The notes beneath the pieces were generated by a model. It was given only the letters and a program-made list of their open reading frames with translations, did no database searches and was not told where the DNA came from. Made by a program: the position numbers and the translations under genes. From Eubacteriaceae bacterium (GTDB lineage Bacteria; Bacillota; Clostridia; Lachnospirales; Lachnospiraceae), in contig CABIYF010000016.1 of NCBI GenBank assembly GCA_902362875.1, positions 3,887-67,886 of the forward strand: a stretch of 64,000 nt of DNA. Direction: 5' to 3'. This document shows positions 18,009 to 27,331 of this stretch, piece by piece (position 1 is the stretch's first letter; every line of letters begins with the position of its first letter).

Positions 18009-18067
18009 AAAATAAAAATCGTTTGTAATACGGCAATAAAAATCGTATTACAGATGATTTTTATTTT
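18009..18067. terminator. Long hairpin, probable bidirectional terminator
   Basis: The arms 18009-18032 and 18044-18067 are complementary over 24 positions except for a short internal mismatch. The outer ends are A-rich and T-rich, so both strands have a U-tract. Confidence 0.7.
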
Positions 18068-18110
18068 ACAAAATTTTCAAACATAACAAAGAAAGAAGGA
18101 AAAACAATAT

Positions 18111-18338
18111 ATGGACACATACTACGTCACAAGAATCGAAGAACCAGACTTCGGTTGTGAAGGCCGCCCGGAAGGACAGGAAATCAAAGATAAAGTATAT
18201 TTAGAAGAAGAAATAACGAAGGAAGAAACAATAATCTTCATGGAGGATAAATTACTATACGAAAGAGATATCAATGAAGGAATGAAAGTTGTGATCGATG
18301 GAGATGGAAGATTACAGAAAGTGGAGGATCGATCATGA
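18111..18338 (+). CDS. Small acidic hypothetical protein
   Basis: Acidic protein of 75 aa (MDTYYVTRIEEPDFGCEGRP at the start) with no membrane segment. I do not recognise the family. The central region KVYLEEEITKEETI and the end VVIDGDGRLQKVEDRS suggest a small beta-rich fold. AGAAAGAAGG precedes the ATG, and its stop overlaps the start of the MATE gene by 4 nt. It is translationally coupled to the pump, so an accessory role for the pump is possible but unproven. Confidence 0.65.
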   Translation: MDTYYVTRIEEPDFGCEGRPEGQEIKDKVYLEEEITKEETIIFMEDKLLYERDINEGMKVVIDGDGRLQKVEDRS

Positions 18339-19660
18339 AAGATCTGACAAAAGGAAAGATTTCAACATTGATCTTAGGATTTGCGATTCCAGTATTTTTA
18401 GGAAACTTATTACAGCTTACATACAGTCTTGCTGATACAAGAATTGTCGGAAGTTTTCTTGGAGAGCGATCACTTGCTGCAGTTGGTGCAACGACAACGA
18501 TCAGTAATTTGATCGTTGGTTTCTTATTAGGTCTGGCCAATGGATTTGCGATTATTACAGCGCAGAAATTTGGAGCAGGTGATAAAAAGAGAGTTCGAAG
18601 ATCATTTGCGATCGCACTTGTGTTAGGAGTGATCGTTTCTGCTATTTTAATCTTGATCGGAACGGTATTTATCAATCCGATTTTAGGATTTTTGAATGTT
18701 CCAGGTAAATTATTTATCGAAGCGAAACAATATATACTGATCATTATCATTGGTTTATGGGTCACGATGTTTTATGATATTTTGATGGCGGTGATGCGTG
18801 CCATCGGAGATACGTTAACACCATTATTGATTCTTGCGATTTCTGTAGGATTAAATATCGTACTGGATCTTTTATTTGTTGCAGTATGGAAAACGGGAAC
18901 ATGGGGTGCGGCAGCAGCAACTGTGTTGGCACAGTTTATCGCATTGATTATTTGCTGCTTTTATATGATTCATAAGTACGAATTATTACGTCTGAATAAA
19001 AATGATTTTAAAGATCTGGAATCTAAAATGATCAAAGAAATGCTGGCGACAGGAATGTCCATGGGATTTATGAGTTCTCTTGTGAACATTGGATCACTTA
19101 CATTACAGACGGCAATCAATAAGCTTGGACAGGATATTATCGTGGCACATACGGCAGCACGAAAGATCACAGAAATCTATATGATCATGTTTATGGTATT
19201 TGGACAGACAATGGCAACATTCTGTGGGCAGAATATGGGTGCCGGGAAGTTTGACAGGATCAAAGAAGGAATGAAATTAGCGATCATTTATACATGTGCA
19301 TGGTCAACATTGGCAATGATCGCAAGTTATGCCATTGGACCGCAGCTGGTTTATATGGTAACAGGAACCCATAAAGAAGCAGTTATTGCAAATGCAACAA
19401 ATTATCTGAAGTTTGATACATTGTTTTATTATGTGACCTGTGTGATCAGTGTCTTAAGAAATGTCATGCAGGGAATGGGAGATCGTATTACACCATTGAT
19501 TTCCAGCGGATTAGAGATGGTTGGAAAAGTTGTGATCGCAGCGACATTGGTTCCATGGCTTGACTATACAGGTGTTATTATTGCAGAACCAATCGTATGG
19601 TTTATTATGGTAATTCCATTGATCGTAGAGATTAGGAAGACACCATTATTTGAAAAATAA
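18335..19660 (+). CDS. MATE-family multidrug/Na+ efflux transporter
   Basis: Integral membrane protein of 441 aa with about twelve transmembrane segments in two related halves. Seen: LADTRIVGSFLGERSLAAVG in the first helix pair, GLANGFAIITAQKFGAGDKK, and GQTMATFCGQNMGAGKFDRI in the second half; these are the paired GAG motifs of the MATE (NorM/DinF) family. It would export cationic drugs or metabolites with Na+ or H+ antiport. A bidirectional terminator separates it from gdhA on the other strand. Confidence 0.93.
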   Translation: MKDLTKGKISTLILGFAIPVFLGNLLQLTYSLADTRIVGSFLGERSLAAVGATTTISNLIVGFLLGLANGFAIITAQKFGAGDKKRVRRSFAIALVLGVIVSAILILIGTVFINPILGFLNVPGKLFIEAKQYILIIIIGLWVTMFYDILMAVMRAIGDTLTPLLILAISVGLNIVLDLLFVAVWKTGTWGAAAATVLAQFIALIICCFYMIHKYELLRLNKNDFKDLESKMIKEMLATGMSMGFMSSLVNIGSLTLQTAINKLGQDIIVAHTAARKITEIYMIMFMVFGQTMATFCGQNMGAGKFDRIKEGMKLAIIYTCAWSTLAMIASYAIGPQLVYMVTGTHKEAVIANATNYLKFDTLFYYVTCVISVLRNVMQGMGDRITPLISSGLEMVGKVVIAATLVPWLDYTGVIIAEPIVWFIMVIPLIVEIRKTPLFEK

Positions 19661-19677
19661 ATCTTTATAAAAACCCA

Positions 19678-19711
19678 AAAAGCGGAGAATCCATAAAAGG
19701 ATCTCCGCTTT
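19678..19711. terminator. Bidirectional terminator between MATE gene and gdhA
   Basis: AAAGCGGAG and CTCCGCTTT form the stem base, with GGATC/ATCC pairing inside and one bulged base. The genes on either side converge here. Confidence 0.75.
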
Positions 19712-19781
19712 CTACATACACATGACATTATTTTAATTGAACATTCCGTCCCACGGGAACATTCTTCTTTCTTCTTAAGGA

Positions 19782-21128
<1,347 letters not shown>

Positions 21129-21209
21129 TTATAAGTCATAATGATATGTGTGTTTAAAACAGAGGGTATCTTCTTCAAATGGGTGTTGGCACATCCCAAA
21201 AGATAAAAC

Positions 21210-21292
21210 AAAAAGAGGTCGGAAAACGCCTCTTTTTCTCAATGACGCCTTTGTCTTAGAATTATTATATAAGATATGGTATAATATTTCAA
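21210..21292 (-). promoter_or_regulatory. gdhA promoter and leader attenuator
   Basis: Minus strand: TTGAAA (21292-21287), 17 nt, TATAAT (21269-21264), a near-consensus promoter. The predicted transcript begins near 21257 and at once contains GAC-AAAGGC-GTC (21255-21244), the same hexaloop element as in the nifI1 leader. An intrinsic terminator follows: AAAAAGAGG (21237-21229) with CCTCTTTTT (21218-21210). The start codon is about 93 nt beyond it, so the terminator must be conditional for gdhA to be expressed. Its hairpin is symmetric and could also act on the plus strand. Confidence 0.65.
21256..21285 (+). promoter_or_regulatory. Promoter for glycosyltransferase gene
   Basis: TTAGAA (21256-21261), 18 nt, TATAAT (21280-21285). 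It overlaps the divergent gdhA promoter, so the two may compete. Confidence 0.5.
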
Positions 21293-21321
21293 GAAAATCA
21301 ATACGCAGGAAGGAAATTAGT

Positions 21322-22068
21322 ATGAAATCTGTGGCAATGGCCTTTTATAATGGCGCGAAATATATAGATGAGCAAATAAGATCGATTCTTGATAATATGG
21401 AAGAGACAGATGAACTGATCATTTCAGTGGATGATGCTAGTGATGGATCAGAAGCAATACTTGAGGATTGGGCCCGAAACGACCAAAGAATCCGCATAAT
21501 TAAAGGACCTGGGAAGGGTGTCGTAAAAAATTTTGAGAATGCATTTAAGCATTGTCGAGGGGAGATCATCTTCTTATCTGATCAGGATGATGTGTGGAAA
21601 AAAAATAAAATGAGAGAGATTGAGCGTGTATTTGAAGACCCGAAAGTGATGGCAGTTGTTCATGATGCGCAGATTGTAGATGAAAAACTTTCATCTTTAG
21701 ATCAAACCACTTTTGAGTGGAGAAATAGCGGAACAGGTTTCTGGAAGAATATGAAAAAGAATTCCTATATCGGATGCTGTATGGCAGTCAGAAGATCCGC
21801 AATGAAAAGAATTCTGCCGATCCCAGATGACATCTGGATTCATGACCAATGGATCGGATTGCTGTCAGAACAACTCGGGAAAGTTGTATTTTTGGAGGAA
21901 CCTCTTATTTATTATCGAAGACATGGGGGAAATGTTACGGAATTGACCCATGGTTCGATCACATCCATGATCAAAAAAAGATATCATATGATCATGGGAA
22001 TCAATCACCGTGTAAAAGAATGGAGCAGACATGACAAACAAAATCAAAGACATACTGAAAACTCATAA
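21322..22068 (+). CDS. Glycosyltransferase family 2
   Basis: GT-A fold glycosyltransferase of 248 aa. Seen: VAMAFYNGAKYIDEQIRSIL, the start of the nucleotide-binding fold; LIISVDDASDGS; and IIFLSDQDDVWKKNKM with the DxD-like metal motif typical of rhamnosyl-transferase-type GT2 enzymes. A C-terminal acceptor region contains IWIHDQWIGLLSEQLG. AGGAAGG lies 8 nt before the ATG at 22 bases after the promoter region. It overlaps the YfhO gene by 38 nt; together they probably add sugars to a surface polymer or lipid. Confidence 0.9.
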   Translation: MKSVAMAFYNGAKYIDEQIRSILDNMEETDELIISVDDASDGSEAILEDWARNDQRIRIIKGPGKGVVKNFENAFKHCRGEIIFLSDQDDVWKKNKMREIERVFEDPKVMAVVHDAQIVDEKLSSLDQTTFEWRNSGTGFWKNMKKNSYIGCCMAVRRSAMKRILPIPDDIWIHDQWIGLLSEQLGKVVFLEEPLIYYRRHGGNVTELTHGSITSMIKKRYHMIMGINHRVKEWSRHDKQNQRHTENS

Positions 22069-24685
22069 GTATCTGTTACTCTCGTTTTTTCTGCCGGTTC
22101 TTCTATTAGAAGGAATCGCGATCGCAGAGAAGATACAGCCATTTGGCAGTGAATCATTTCTGATCGTTGATGCATTGCATCAGTATTTGCCCTTTTTTGC
22201 AGATTATCAGGAAAAATTAAAAAGCATGGATTCGATGTTTTATTCTTTTCATGCAGGTCTTGGATACAATTTCCTTGGACTATGGGCGTATTATCTGGCA
22301 AGTCCACTAAATCTGGTGATCGCACTTGTGTCGAAATCAATGCTTACGATGATATTAAGTCATTTGTATGTCTTAAAGATCGCACTGTGTTGCTTTACAG
22401 CCGCATTTTATTTTAGAAAACGCCGTGGAAAGGATGAGATATCCATTGTTGCGTTCGGAATGGCATATGGATTATGCAGTTATATGGTTGGCTACAGTTG
22501 GAATATTATGTGGATGGAAGTCATGATGATGCTTCCACTCATTTTGTATGGTATTGATAAGCTGATCAAAGAACATGATGGAAGACTTTATTGTTTTGCA
22601 TTATTTATTTCTTTATGGTGTAACTTTTATATGTCCTATATGATATGTTTATTTTTAATCTTGTGGTATTTATTATATCCACATAAAAATATCAAAGAAT
22701 TTTTTACAAATGGATTCCGCTTTGCAGGATATTCACTGTTATCTGGAGCAATGGCAGCAGTTGTGTTACTGCCAGCTTACCTTGGGATCATGCAGACATC
22801 CTCAGCCAAATTACAATTTCCAAAAGAATTATGGTATGGAACATTTGGAAATCTGTTTTCCAGACATTTTCTTGGGACAACACCGCTTACGATGGCGGTA
22901 GATGACAGTAAGATCAATTTATATTGTGGAATCTTAACCTTATTAATGGCAGGATTTTATCTGGCAGTCAGAGAAATTCGCCTGATCGATAAGATTCGAA
23001 GATTGTTATTACTGGTATTTTTATTTTTCAGTTTTAATATGCCGGTTCTGGGATATATATGGCATGGATTCCATGATCAGTATGGAATTCCAAACCGTTA
23101 TGCATTTTTGTATATTTTTGCACTGCTTGCAATGGCGTATGAAGGATACTGTGTGCTGGCACGTGGACAAAGAAAGATTTCCATGGGAATTTATACATCT
23201 GTCATTCTATGTGGAGTATTGATTGAAGCGGCAATACAGACCGTAACCGTGAAAATGGAAATGAAAACAGTGTATGCAACATTAGCAGCGATCATTGTAT
23301 ATATGGCCTGTTTTGGACTGTATCAGAAAAAGATACTGCGTAAAAAAGTATTTACAACATTGATCTGCTTCTTATTTATGATAGAAACTGTGTCAATGGC
23401 CGTTATGGGATTTCAGGAAAATGGAACTGTTGATACTGACGACTATTTTCAAGATACAAAAGCTATCACAGAAGTGAAGAAAACATATCAGAAAAATGTT
23501 GAAACAAGAATGGAACTTGTAAGCGGAAGAATGCTCGATGAAAGCATCTGGCACACCTTAAATGGAATGACATTATTTGGTTCAACAGCACAGGGAAATG
23601 TCGTTGACATGATGGATCAGCTTGGATTCTATACAGGTGTCAATGAATATTTATATGAAGGCGCAACCCCATTTACAAATGATCTGTTTTCCATGAAATA
23701 TCAGATTTATCGTCCATACGATACGAAACGCACAGAATTTAAATTAAAAGAGAGCGTAGGAAATGTAACTGTTTATAAAAATACAGATCAAACAGCACTT
23801 GCTTATGCGATGGATAATCTGGTGAAAACATGGGATTATCAGGACTATAATCCGTTTTATGTGCAAAATGATCTGGCAATGAGCGCATTTGATGTGGATG
23901 AATTATTCCATATGATCGAGACAAAGAAACCAAAATTAAATGACTGTAAGATAACATCAGATAATGGTGATGGAGAATATGTATTTAAAAATAGTGCTGC
24001 TGATCCAGACAATATGGTATTTACGATCAAATCTTCCAAAGTGAGAGAATTGTATGTTCATTTTGATGGAAGTCAGGTAGAACATACCGTGATCGAGAAG
24101 AATGGAGAAGAAATTCTGAATGGACGTCTCGATTCACAGATCATTTATCTGGGAAGGCAGAATAAAGGAGACACGATCAAAATCAGAATGCAGCTGAAAC
24201 AAGATGATGTGATGTCTGGAGTTGTAAGGCTTACAGCGGCAGAACTTGATGAAGATGTAATGAAAGAACTTGCACAGAGAATGCAGGAAAATGCATGGGA
24301 ACTTACGAGTGCAAAAGGAAATCAGCTGAACGGAACGATCAATGCGCAGGAAGACAAGACTTTGTTTTTCTCTATTCCATATGATAAAGGATGGAAAGTG
24401 AAAATTGACGGGAAAGCAGTGAAGACAAAAGCACTGGGGAAAGCATTTCTTACAGTGAAGGTTCCGGAAGGGAAGCATGAAGTTACTTTGACTTATGTTT
24501 CTCCGGGATTTAAGGAAGGGGCAGTGCTAAGTATTGTAGGATTTGTCATCTTTTTGTTGATTTTGTATTTATTTCGTAAGAAAAAAATAAGTAATATAGA
24601 GCAAAACTCGAAAGAAAATTATGATATCTTAAGAAAGGAAACATTACCGCAGAATATAAGTGGTAACAATAATAAGGAGGAATAA
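22031..24685 (+). CDS. YfhO-family membrane protein
   Basis: Large polytopic protein of 884 aa. The N-terminal two thirds hold about twelve hydrophobic segments with the family motifs SFLIVDALHQYLPFFADY and FHAGLGYNFLGLWAYYLASP. A soluble extracytoplasmic region follows, then one last hydrophobic segment (about 835-860) and a charged tail. YfhO proteins resemble GT-C glycosyltransferases using lipid-linked sugars and are implicated in lipoteichoic-acid or glycolipid modification. The overlap with an upstream GT2 gene, a likely maker of the lipid-sugar donor, supports this. Confidence 0.9.
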   Translation: MTNKIKDILKTHKYLLLSFFLPVLLLEGIAIAEKIQPFGSESFLIVDALHQYLPFFADYQEKLKSMDSMFYSFHAGLGYNFLGLWAYYLASPLNLVIALVSKSMLTMILSHLYVLKIALCCFTAAFYFRKRRGKDEISIVAFGMAYGLCSYMVGYSWNIMWMEVMMMLPLILYGIDKLIKEHDGRLYCFALFISLWCNFYMSYMICLFLILWYLLYPHKNIKEFFTNGFRFAGYSLLSGAMAAVVLLPAYLGIMQTSSAKLQFPKELWYGTFGNLFSRHFLGTTPLTMAVDDSKINLYCGILTLLMAGFYLAVREIRLIDKIRRLLLLVFLFFSFNMPVLGYIWHGFHDQYGIPNRYAFLYIFALLAMAYEGYCVLARGQRKISMGIYTSVILCGVLIEAAIQTVTVKMEMKTVYATLAAIIVYMACFGLYQKKILRKKVFTTLICFLFMIETVSMAVMGFQENGTVDTDDYFQDTKAITEVKKTYQKNVETRMELVSGRMLDESIWHTLNGMTLFGSTAQGNVVDMMDQLGFYTGVNEYLYEGATPFTNDLFSMKYQIYRPYDTKRTEFKLKESVGNVTVYKNTDQTALAYAMDNLVKTWDYQDYNPFYVQNDLAMSAFDVDELFHMIETKKPKLNDCKITSDNGDGEYVFKNSAADPDNMVFTIKSSKVRELYVHFDGSQVEHTVIEKNGEEILNGRLDSQIIYLGRQNKGDTIKIRMQLKQDDVMSGVVRLTAAELDEDVMKELAQRMQENAWELTSAKGNQLNGTINAQEDKTLFFSIPYDKGWKVKIDGKAVKTKALGKAFLTVKVPEGKHEVTLTYVSPGFKEGAVLSIVGFVIFLLILYLFRKKKISNIEQNSKENYDILRKETLPQNISGNNNKEE

Positions 24686-24687
24686 TT

Positions 24688-25548
24688 ATGAGAAAGATTT
24701 TTGGAAAATTCCTTGCAGCAGGACTTTGTCTCGCAATGGCATTATCTTCAGTGACAGTCAAAGCGGACAGTGTCGATCAGAAATATCTGGCATTGGGAGC
24801 AGATTTAACAGCTTCCCAGAAGAAGAAGGTATTAGAACTTCTGAATCTGGATGATAACAGCGATTATAAAGTGATCACAGTAACCAACAAAGATGAACAC
24901 GAATATTTAGATAGTTATCTGTCAAAGAGTGTGATCGGAACAAGAGCATTATCCTCTGTTACTGTAGAACAGAAAGATGATGGAAATGGAGTGAACGTTA
25001 CGACACAGAATATTTCCTATTGTACAGCAGGTATGTACCGCAACGCTCTGATCACAGCAGGAATCAAGAATGCGGACGTAAAAGTAGCTGGACCATTTAA
25101 GATTTCTGGAACTGCAGCACTGGTTGGTGTGATGAAAGCTTACGAGGAGATGACAGGAAAGAAGATTTCTGAAAAGAGCAAAGATGCAGCGACAGATGAG
25201 CTGATCACGACAGGAGAAGTCGCAGAGAATATTGGTTCTGACGATGCAGAAAAACTGATCGCAGATGTAAAACAGAAAGTTGCAGAAGATAATTTATCAT
25301 CCGCAGAGGACATCGGAAATGCAATTGATGAATCTGCAAGAGATTTAAATATCAGTCTTTCTGATGCGGATAAAGAGAAAATTCAGAGCCTGATGGATAA
25401 GATCTCTGATCTTGACTTGAATGTTTCACAGTTAAAAGAACAGGCAAAAGACTTATATGACAAATTAAATAATAGTGGAATTTTAGAAAAGATTTCTGCA
25501 TTTTTCAGATCTGTTGTTGAATGGATCGGAAATCTGTTTGGAAATTAA
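24688..25548 (+). CDS. DUF1002 domain secreted protein
   Basis: Protein of 286 aa with a signal peptide (cleavage near VKA-DSVDQ) and a conserved DUF1002 core: YLALGADLTASQKKKVLELL, then TYN-like ISYCTAGMYRNALITAGIKN and VAGPFKISGTAALVGVMKAY. The C-terminal third is helical and acidic, ending in an amphipathic FFRSVVEWIGNLFGN. The family is secreted and common in Firmicutes; its function is unknown. It starts 2 nt after YfhO with AAGGAGG, so it is in the same operon. Confidence 0.9.
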   Translation: MRKIFGKFLAAGLCLAMALSSVTVKADSVDQKYLALGADLTASQKKKVLELLNLDDNSDYKVITVTNKDEHEYLDSYLSKSVIGTRALSSVTVEQKDDGNGVNVTTQNISYCTAGMYRNALITAGIKNADVKVAGPFKISGTAALVGVMKAYEEMTGKKISEKSKDAATDELITTGEVAENIGSDDAEKLIADVKQKVAEDNLSSAEDIGNAIDESARDLNISLSDADKEKIQSLMDKISDLDLNVSQLKEQAKDLYDKLNNSGILEKISAFFRSVVEWIGNLFGN

Positions 25549-25559
25549 ATTAAAAGAAT

Positions 25560-25604
25560 ATCCCTTCTTGCATAACATAAGATTATGTAAGGAGGGATTT
25601 TTTT
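25560..25604 (+). terminator. Terminator-like hairpin that contains the bofA SD
   Basis: The 16-nt arms 25560-25575 and 25583-25598 pair completely with two G-U pairs and end in seven T. The SD AAGGAGGG of the next gene is inside the 3' arm and the ATG follows the T run directly. One structure could both end the DUF1002 transcript and block bofA translation. Confidence 0.75.
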
Positions 25605-25877
25605 ATGGGACAAAATGAAATGTTATTTTATATTATGGCAGCGGGATGCATGGCTTGTCTGATGATAGGAATCGTGCGAAAGCCAGCATATTTGCTGGTG
25701 CTTCTGGTGCGAGGTGTTTTTTGTTCATTGATCATATACGGACTTTGTATTTTCTGTGCAAAAAAAGGAATGACAGCACCTGTAAGTTTGAATTTTCTGT
25801 CTATCGGGACAGGTGCGTTACTTGGAATTCCAGGAATTGTTGTATTGTATGCAGCAGCTGTATTGCTGTTTCGATAG
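25605..25877 (+). CDS. BofA-family protein (pro-sigmaK processing inhibitor-like)
   Basis: Small membrane protein of 90 aa with three hydrophobic segments: an N-terminal FYIMAAGCMACLMIGIV, a central LLVRGVFCSLIIYGLCIFC, and the C-terminal glycine motif LSIGTGALLGIPGIVVLY that defines BofA. In Bacillus, BofA inhibits the SpoIVFB protease that activates sigma K in the mother cell during sporulation. Many clostridia keep bofA without all partners. Initiation is likely to be limited by the hairpin over its SD. Confidence 0.88.
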   Translation: MGQNEMLFYIMAAGCMACLMIGIVRKPAYLLVLLVRGVFCSLIIYGLCIFCAKKGMTAPVSLNFLSIGTGALLGIPGIVVLYAAAVLLFR

Positions 25878-25883
25878 ATAATA

Positions 25884-25957
25884 AAAATACAGAATTTTGT
25901 ATTTTTTGTAAAAAAGTAGAAAAATCACTAGACAAATACTTGGAATGGATGTAAAAT
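25884..25957 (+). promoter_or_regulatory. Short terminator then promoter of the Tad pilus operon
   Basis: AAAATACA (25884-25891) and TGTATTTT (25898-25905) form an 8-bp hairpin with a T tail. Downstream, TAGACA (25929-25934), 17 nt, TAAAAT (25952-25957) is a good promoter. A transcript starting near 25964 would exclude the ATG at 25959 and so favours the ATG at 25983 for the first pilus gene. Confidence 0.6.
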
Positions 25958-25982
25958 AATGGAACAAAAGAAAGGAGGAAGG

Positions 25983-26486
25983 ATGAAGATATGGATTCTG
26001 TTATTTATAATCCTTGCAGCAATCTATGATTACAGAGACTTTCAGATTCCAAACTGGCTGAATGGAACAGGAGCTTGTATTACTCTGATTCTGGCAGGAA
26101 TCTGTGGAGTGAAAGTGACAGAGATTGCAGCAGGAGTACTGATCGTACTTGTCAGCTGTGGATTATTATTTTATATTGGATGCCTTGGCGGTGGAGATGT
26201 GAAGCTGCTTATGGTATGCGCAATTTCTATAGGATGGGGAATGCCCCGGTTTCTAATTTTATCATTTATATGTAACGGTGTTTATGCCGTAGGTTTCTTG
26301 TGGAAGCGAAAGAACTTCCATCTTCGATTTATTCGATTATTTCAATATGTAACACAATGTATAAAGAACAAAAGATTATTGGTATATGAGACAGGCAGAG
26401 AAGATTCCATGAAAGAAGGAATCATACATTTTTCATTTGGAATTCTGGCAGCATATATCATATATCTGTCAGGAGGTGTGGTATGA
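25983..26486 (+). CDS. Prepilin peptidase, TadV/CpaA type (A24 family)
   Basis: Membrane aspartyl protease of 167 aa that cleaves the leader of Flp-type prepilins. Seen: AAIYDYRDFQIPNWLNG with the first catalytic Asp, and GCLGGGDVKLLMVCA with the GxGD motif and second Asp. It has about five transmembrane segments and lacks the methylase domain, as TadV does. AAAGGAGG sits 4-5 nt before the ATG at 25983; the upstream ATG at 25959 lies inside the promoter. First gene of the pilus operon; it overlaps the next by 4 nt. Confidence 0.88.
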   Translation: MKIWILLFIILAAIYDYRDFQIPNWLNGTGACITLILAGICGVKVTEIAAGVLIVLVSCGLLFYIGCLGGGDVKLLMVCAISIGWGMPRFLILSFICNGVYAVGFLWKRKNFHLRFIRLFQYVTQCIKNKRLLVYETGREDSMKEGIIHFSFGILAAYIIYLSGGVV

Positions 26487-27331
26487 GAGATATTTCAATT
26501 GGTATCTATCATAAAGACTATCAGTATGGAAAACGATTGATGGAATATTTAAATCACCAGAAGGATTTTCCAATGACAGCGTCTTTTATCTCAGATGAAG
26601 ATGCTTTCTTCAGACAGGAAGAAGAAGGAGATTTTGAGTGTCTGGTCTTGGCGGAAGAGACGGACTATCACGGAAGTTCGCCTGTCTGCAGGATCGGAGT
26701 CAATGATTCTATGGGAGGAATGTACTGTCAGAGTGGAAAGGAAATAGCAGCGGGCATTTACCATTGTCTAAATGTCAGTCCGCAATTGGATGATGAAAGG
26801 ATTTTTGGGGTCTATTCACCCGTTCCAAGATTGGAAGTATCCGCCTTTGCAAGAGAAATGGCGGTGATGAATGGATGGATTTATTTTGGAATGCAGCCAT
26901 ATGGACATTTCGAAGATGATGCGGCAGATGATCTTTTGCTGTTTTATATCAAAGAACATAAGGAAGATATAGTGGAATATTTCTTGAATAATCAGAAGAA
27001 TCTGGATGGCTGTATGGGATTTGCGGGGGCTGCATGTTATCTGGATTACAGGGAATTATCAATGCAGGATTATGAATGGTTTTTTGGGAAATTAAGACAA
27101 GCAGGATTAAGGGTTGTCTTTGATATTGGGATTGCATCACCTCCTGATCTTAAATTCTTTGGGCTGTTTGACAGGATCTTTGTACCGTTGATGAGGGAAG
27201 ACCTGAATTCATTTGAGTACCAGAGATTTAAAAAGCAGATGCGCAAACACGGAGTATGGACACAGACCAGCTGGGAAGAAGCAATGCTTGAGAGCTGGGA
27301 AAATAAATGGGGAAGGGGGCAGTGGCCTTGA
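26483..27331 (+). CDS. CpaE/TadZ-like protein without Walker A
   Basis: Soluble protein of 282 aa between the peptidase and the TadA ATPase, the place of CpaE/TadZ, the pilus-localising MinD-like ATPase. A receiver-like N-terminal half (starting MRDISIGIYHKDYQYGKRLM) is followed by a region with the MinD-like order of strands (IFGVYSPVPRLEVSAFAREM, DDLLLFYIKEH, GLRVVFDIGIASPPDL). No GKGG-H-K-T/S Walker A is seen: the expected loop reads YSPVPRLEV. It therefore probably does not hydrolyse ATP. Assignment rests on position and overall pattern. Confidence 0.6.
   Translation: MRDISIGIYHKDYQYGKRLMEYLNHQKDFPMTASFISDEDAFFRQEEEGDFECLVLAEETDYHGSSPVCRIGVNDSMGGMYCQSGKEIAAGIYHCLNVSPQLDDERIFGVYSPVPRLEVSAFAREMAVMNGWIYFGMQPYGHFEDDAADDLLLFYIKEHKEDIVEYFLNNQKNLDGCMGFAGAACYLDYRELSMQDYEWFFGKLRQAGLRVVFDIGIASPPDLKFFGLFDRIFVPLMREDLNSFEYQRFKKQMRKHGVWTQTSWEEAMLESWENKWGRGQWP

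Noticed and set aside
18271..18765. Minus-strand frame of 164 codons opposite the MATE gene
   Set aside because: Antisense to a well-supported transporter; the hydrophobic pattern mirrors the sense gene.
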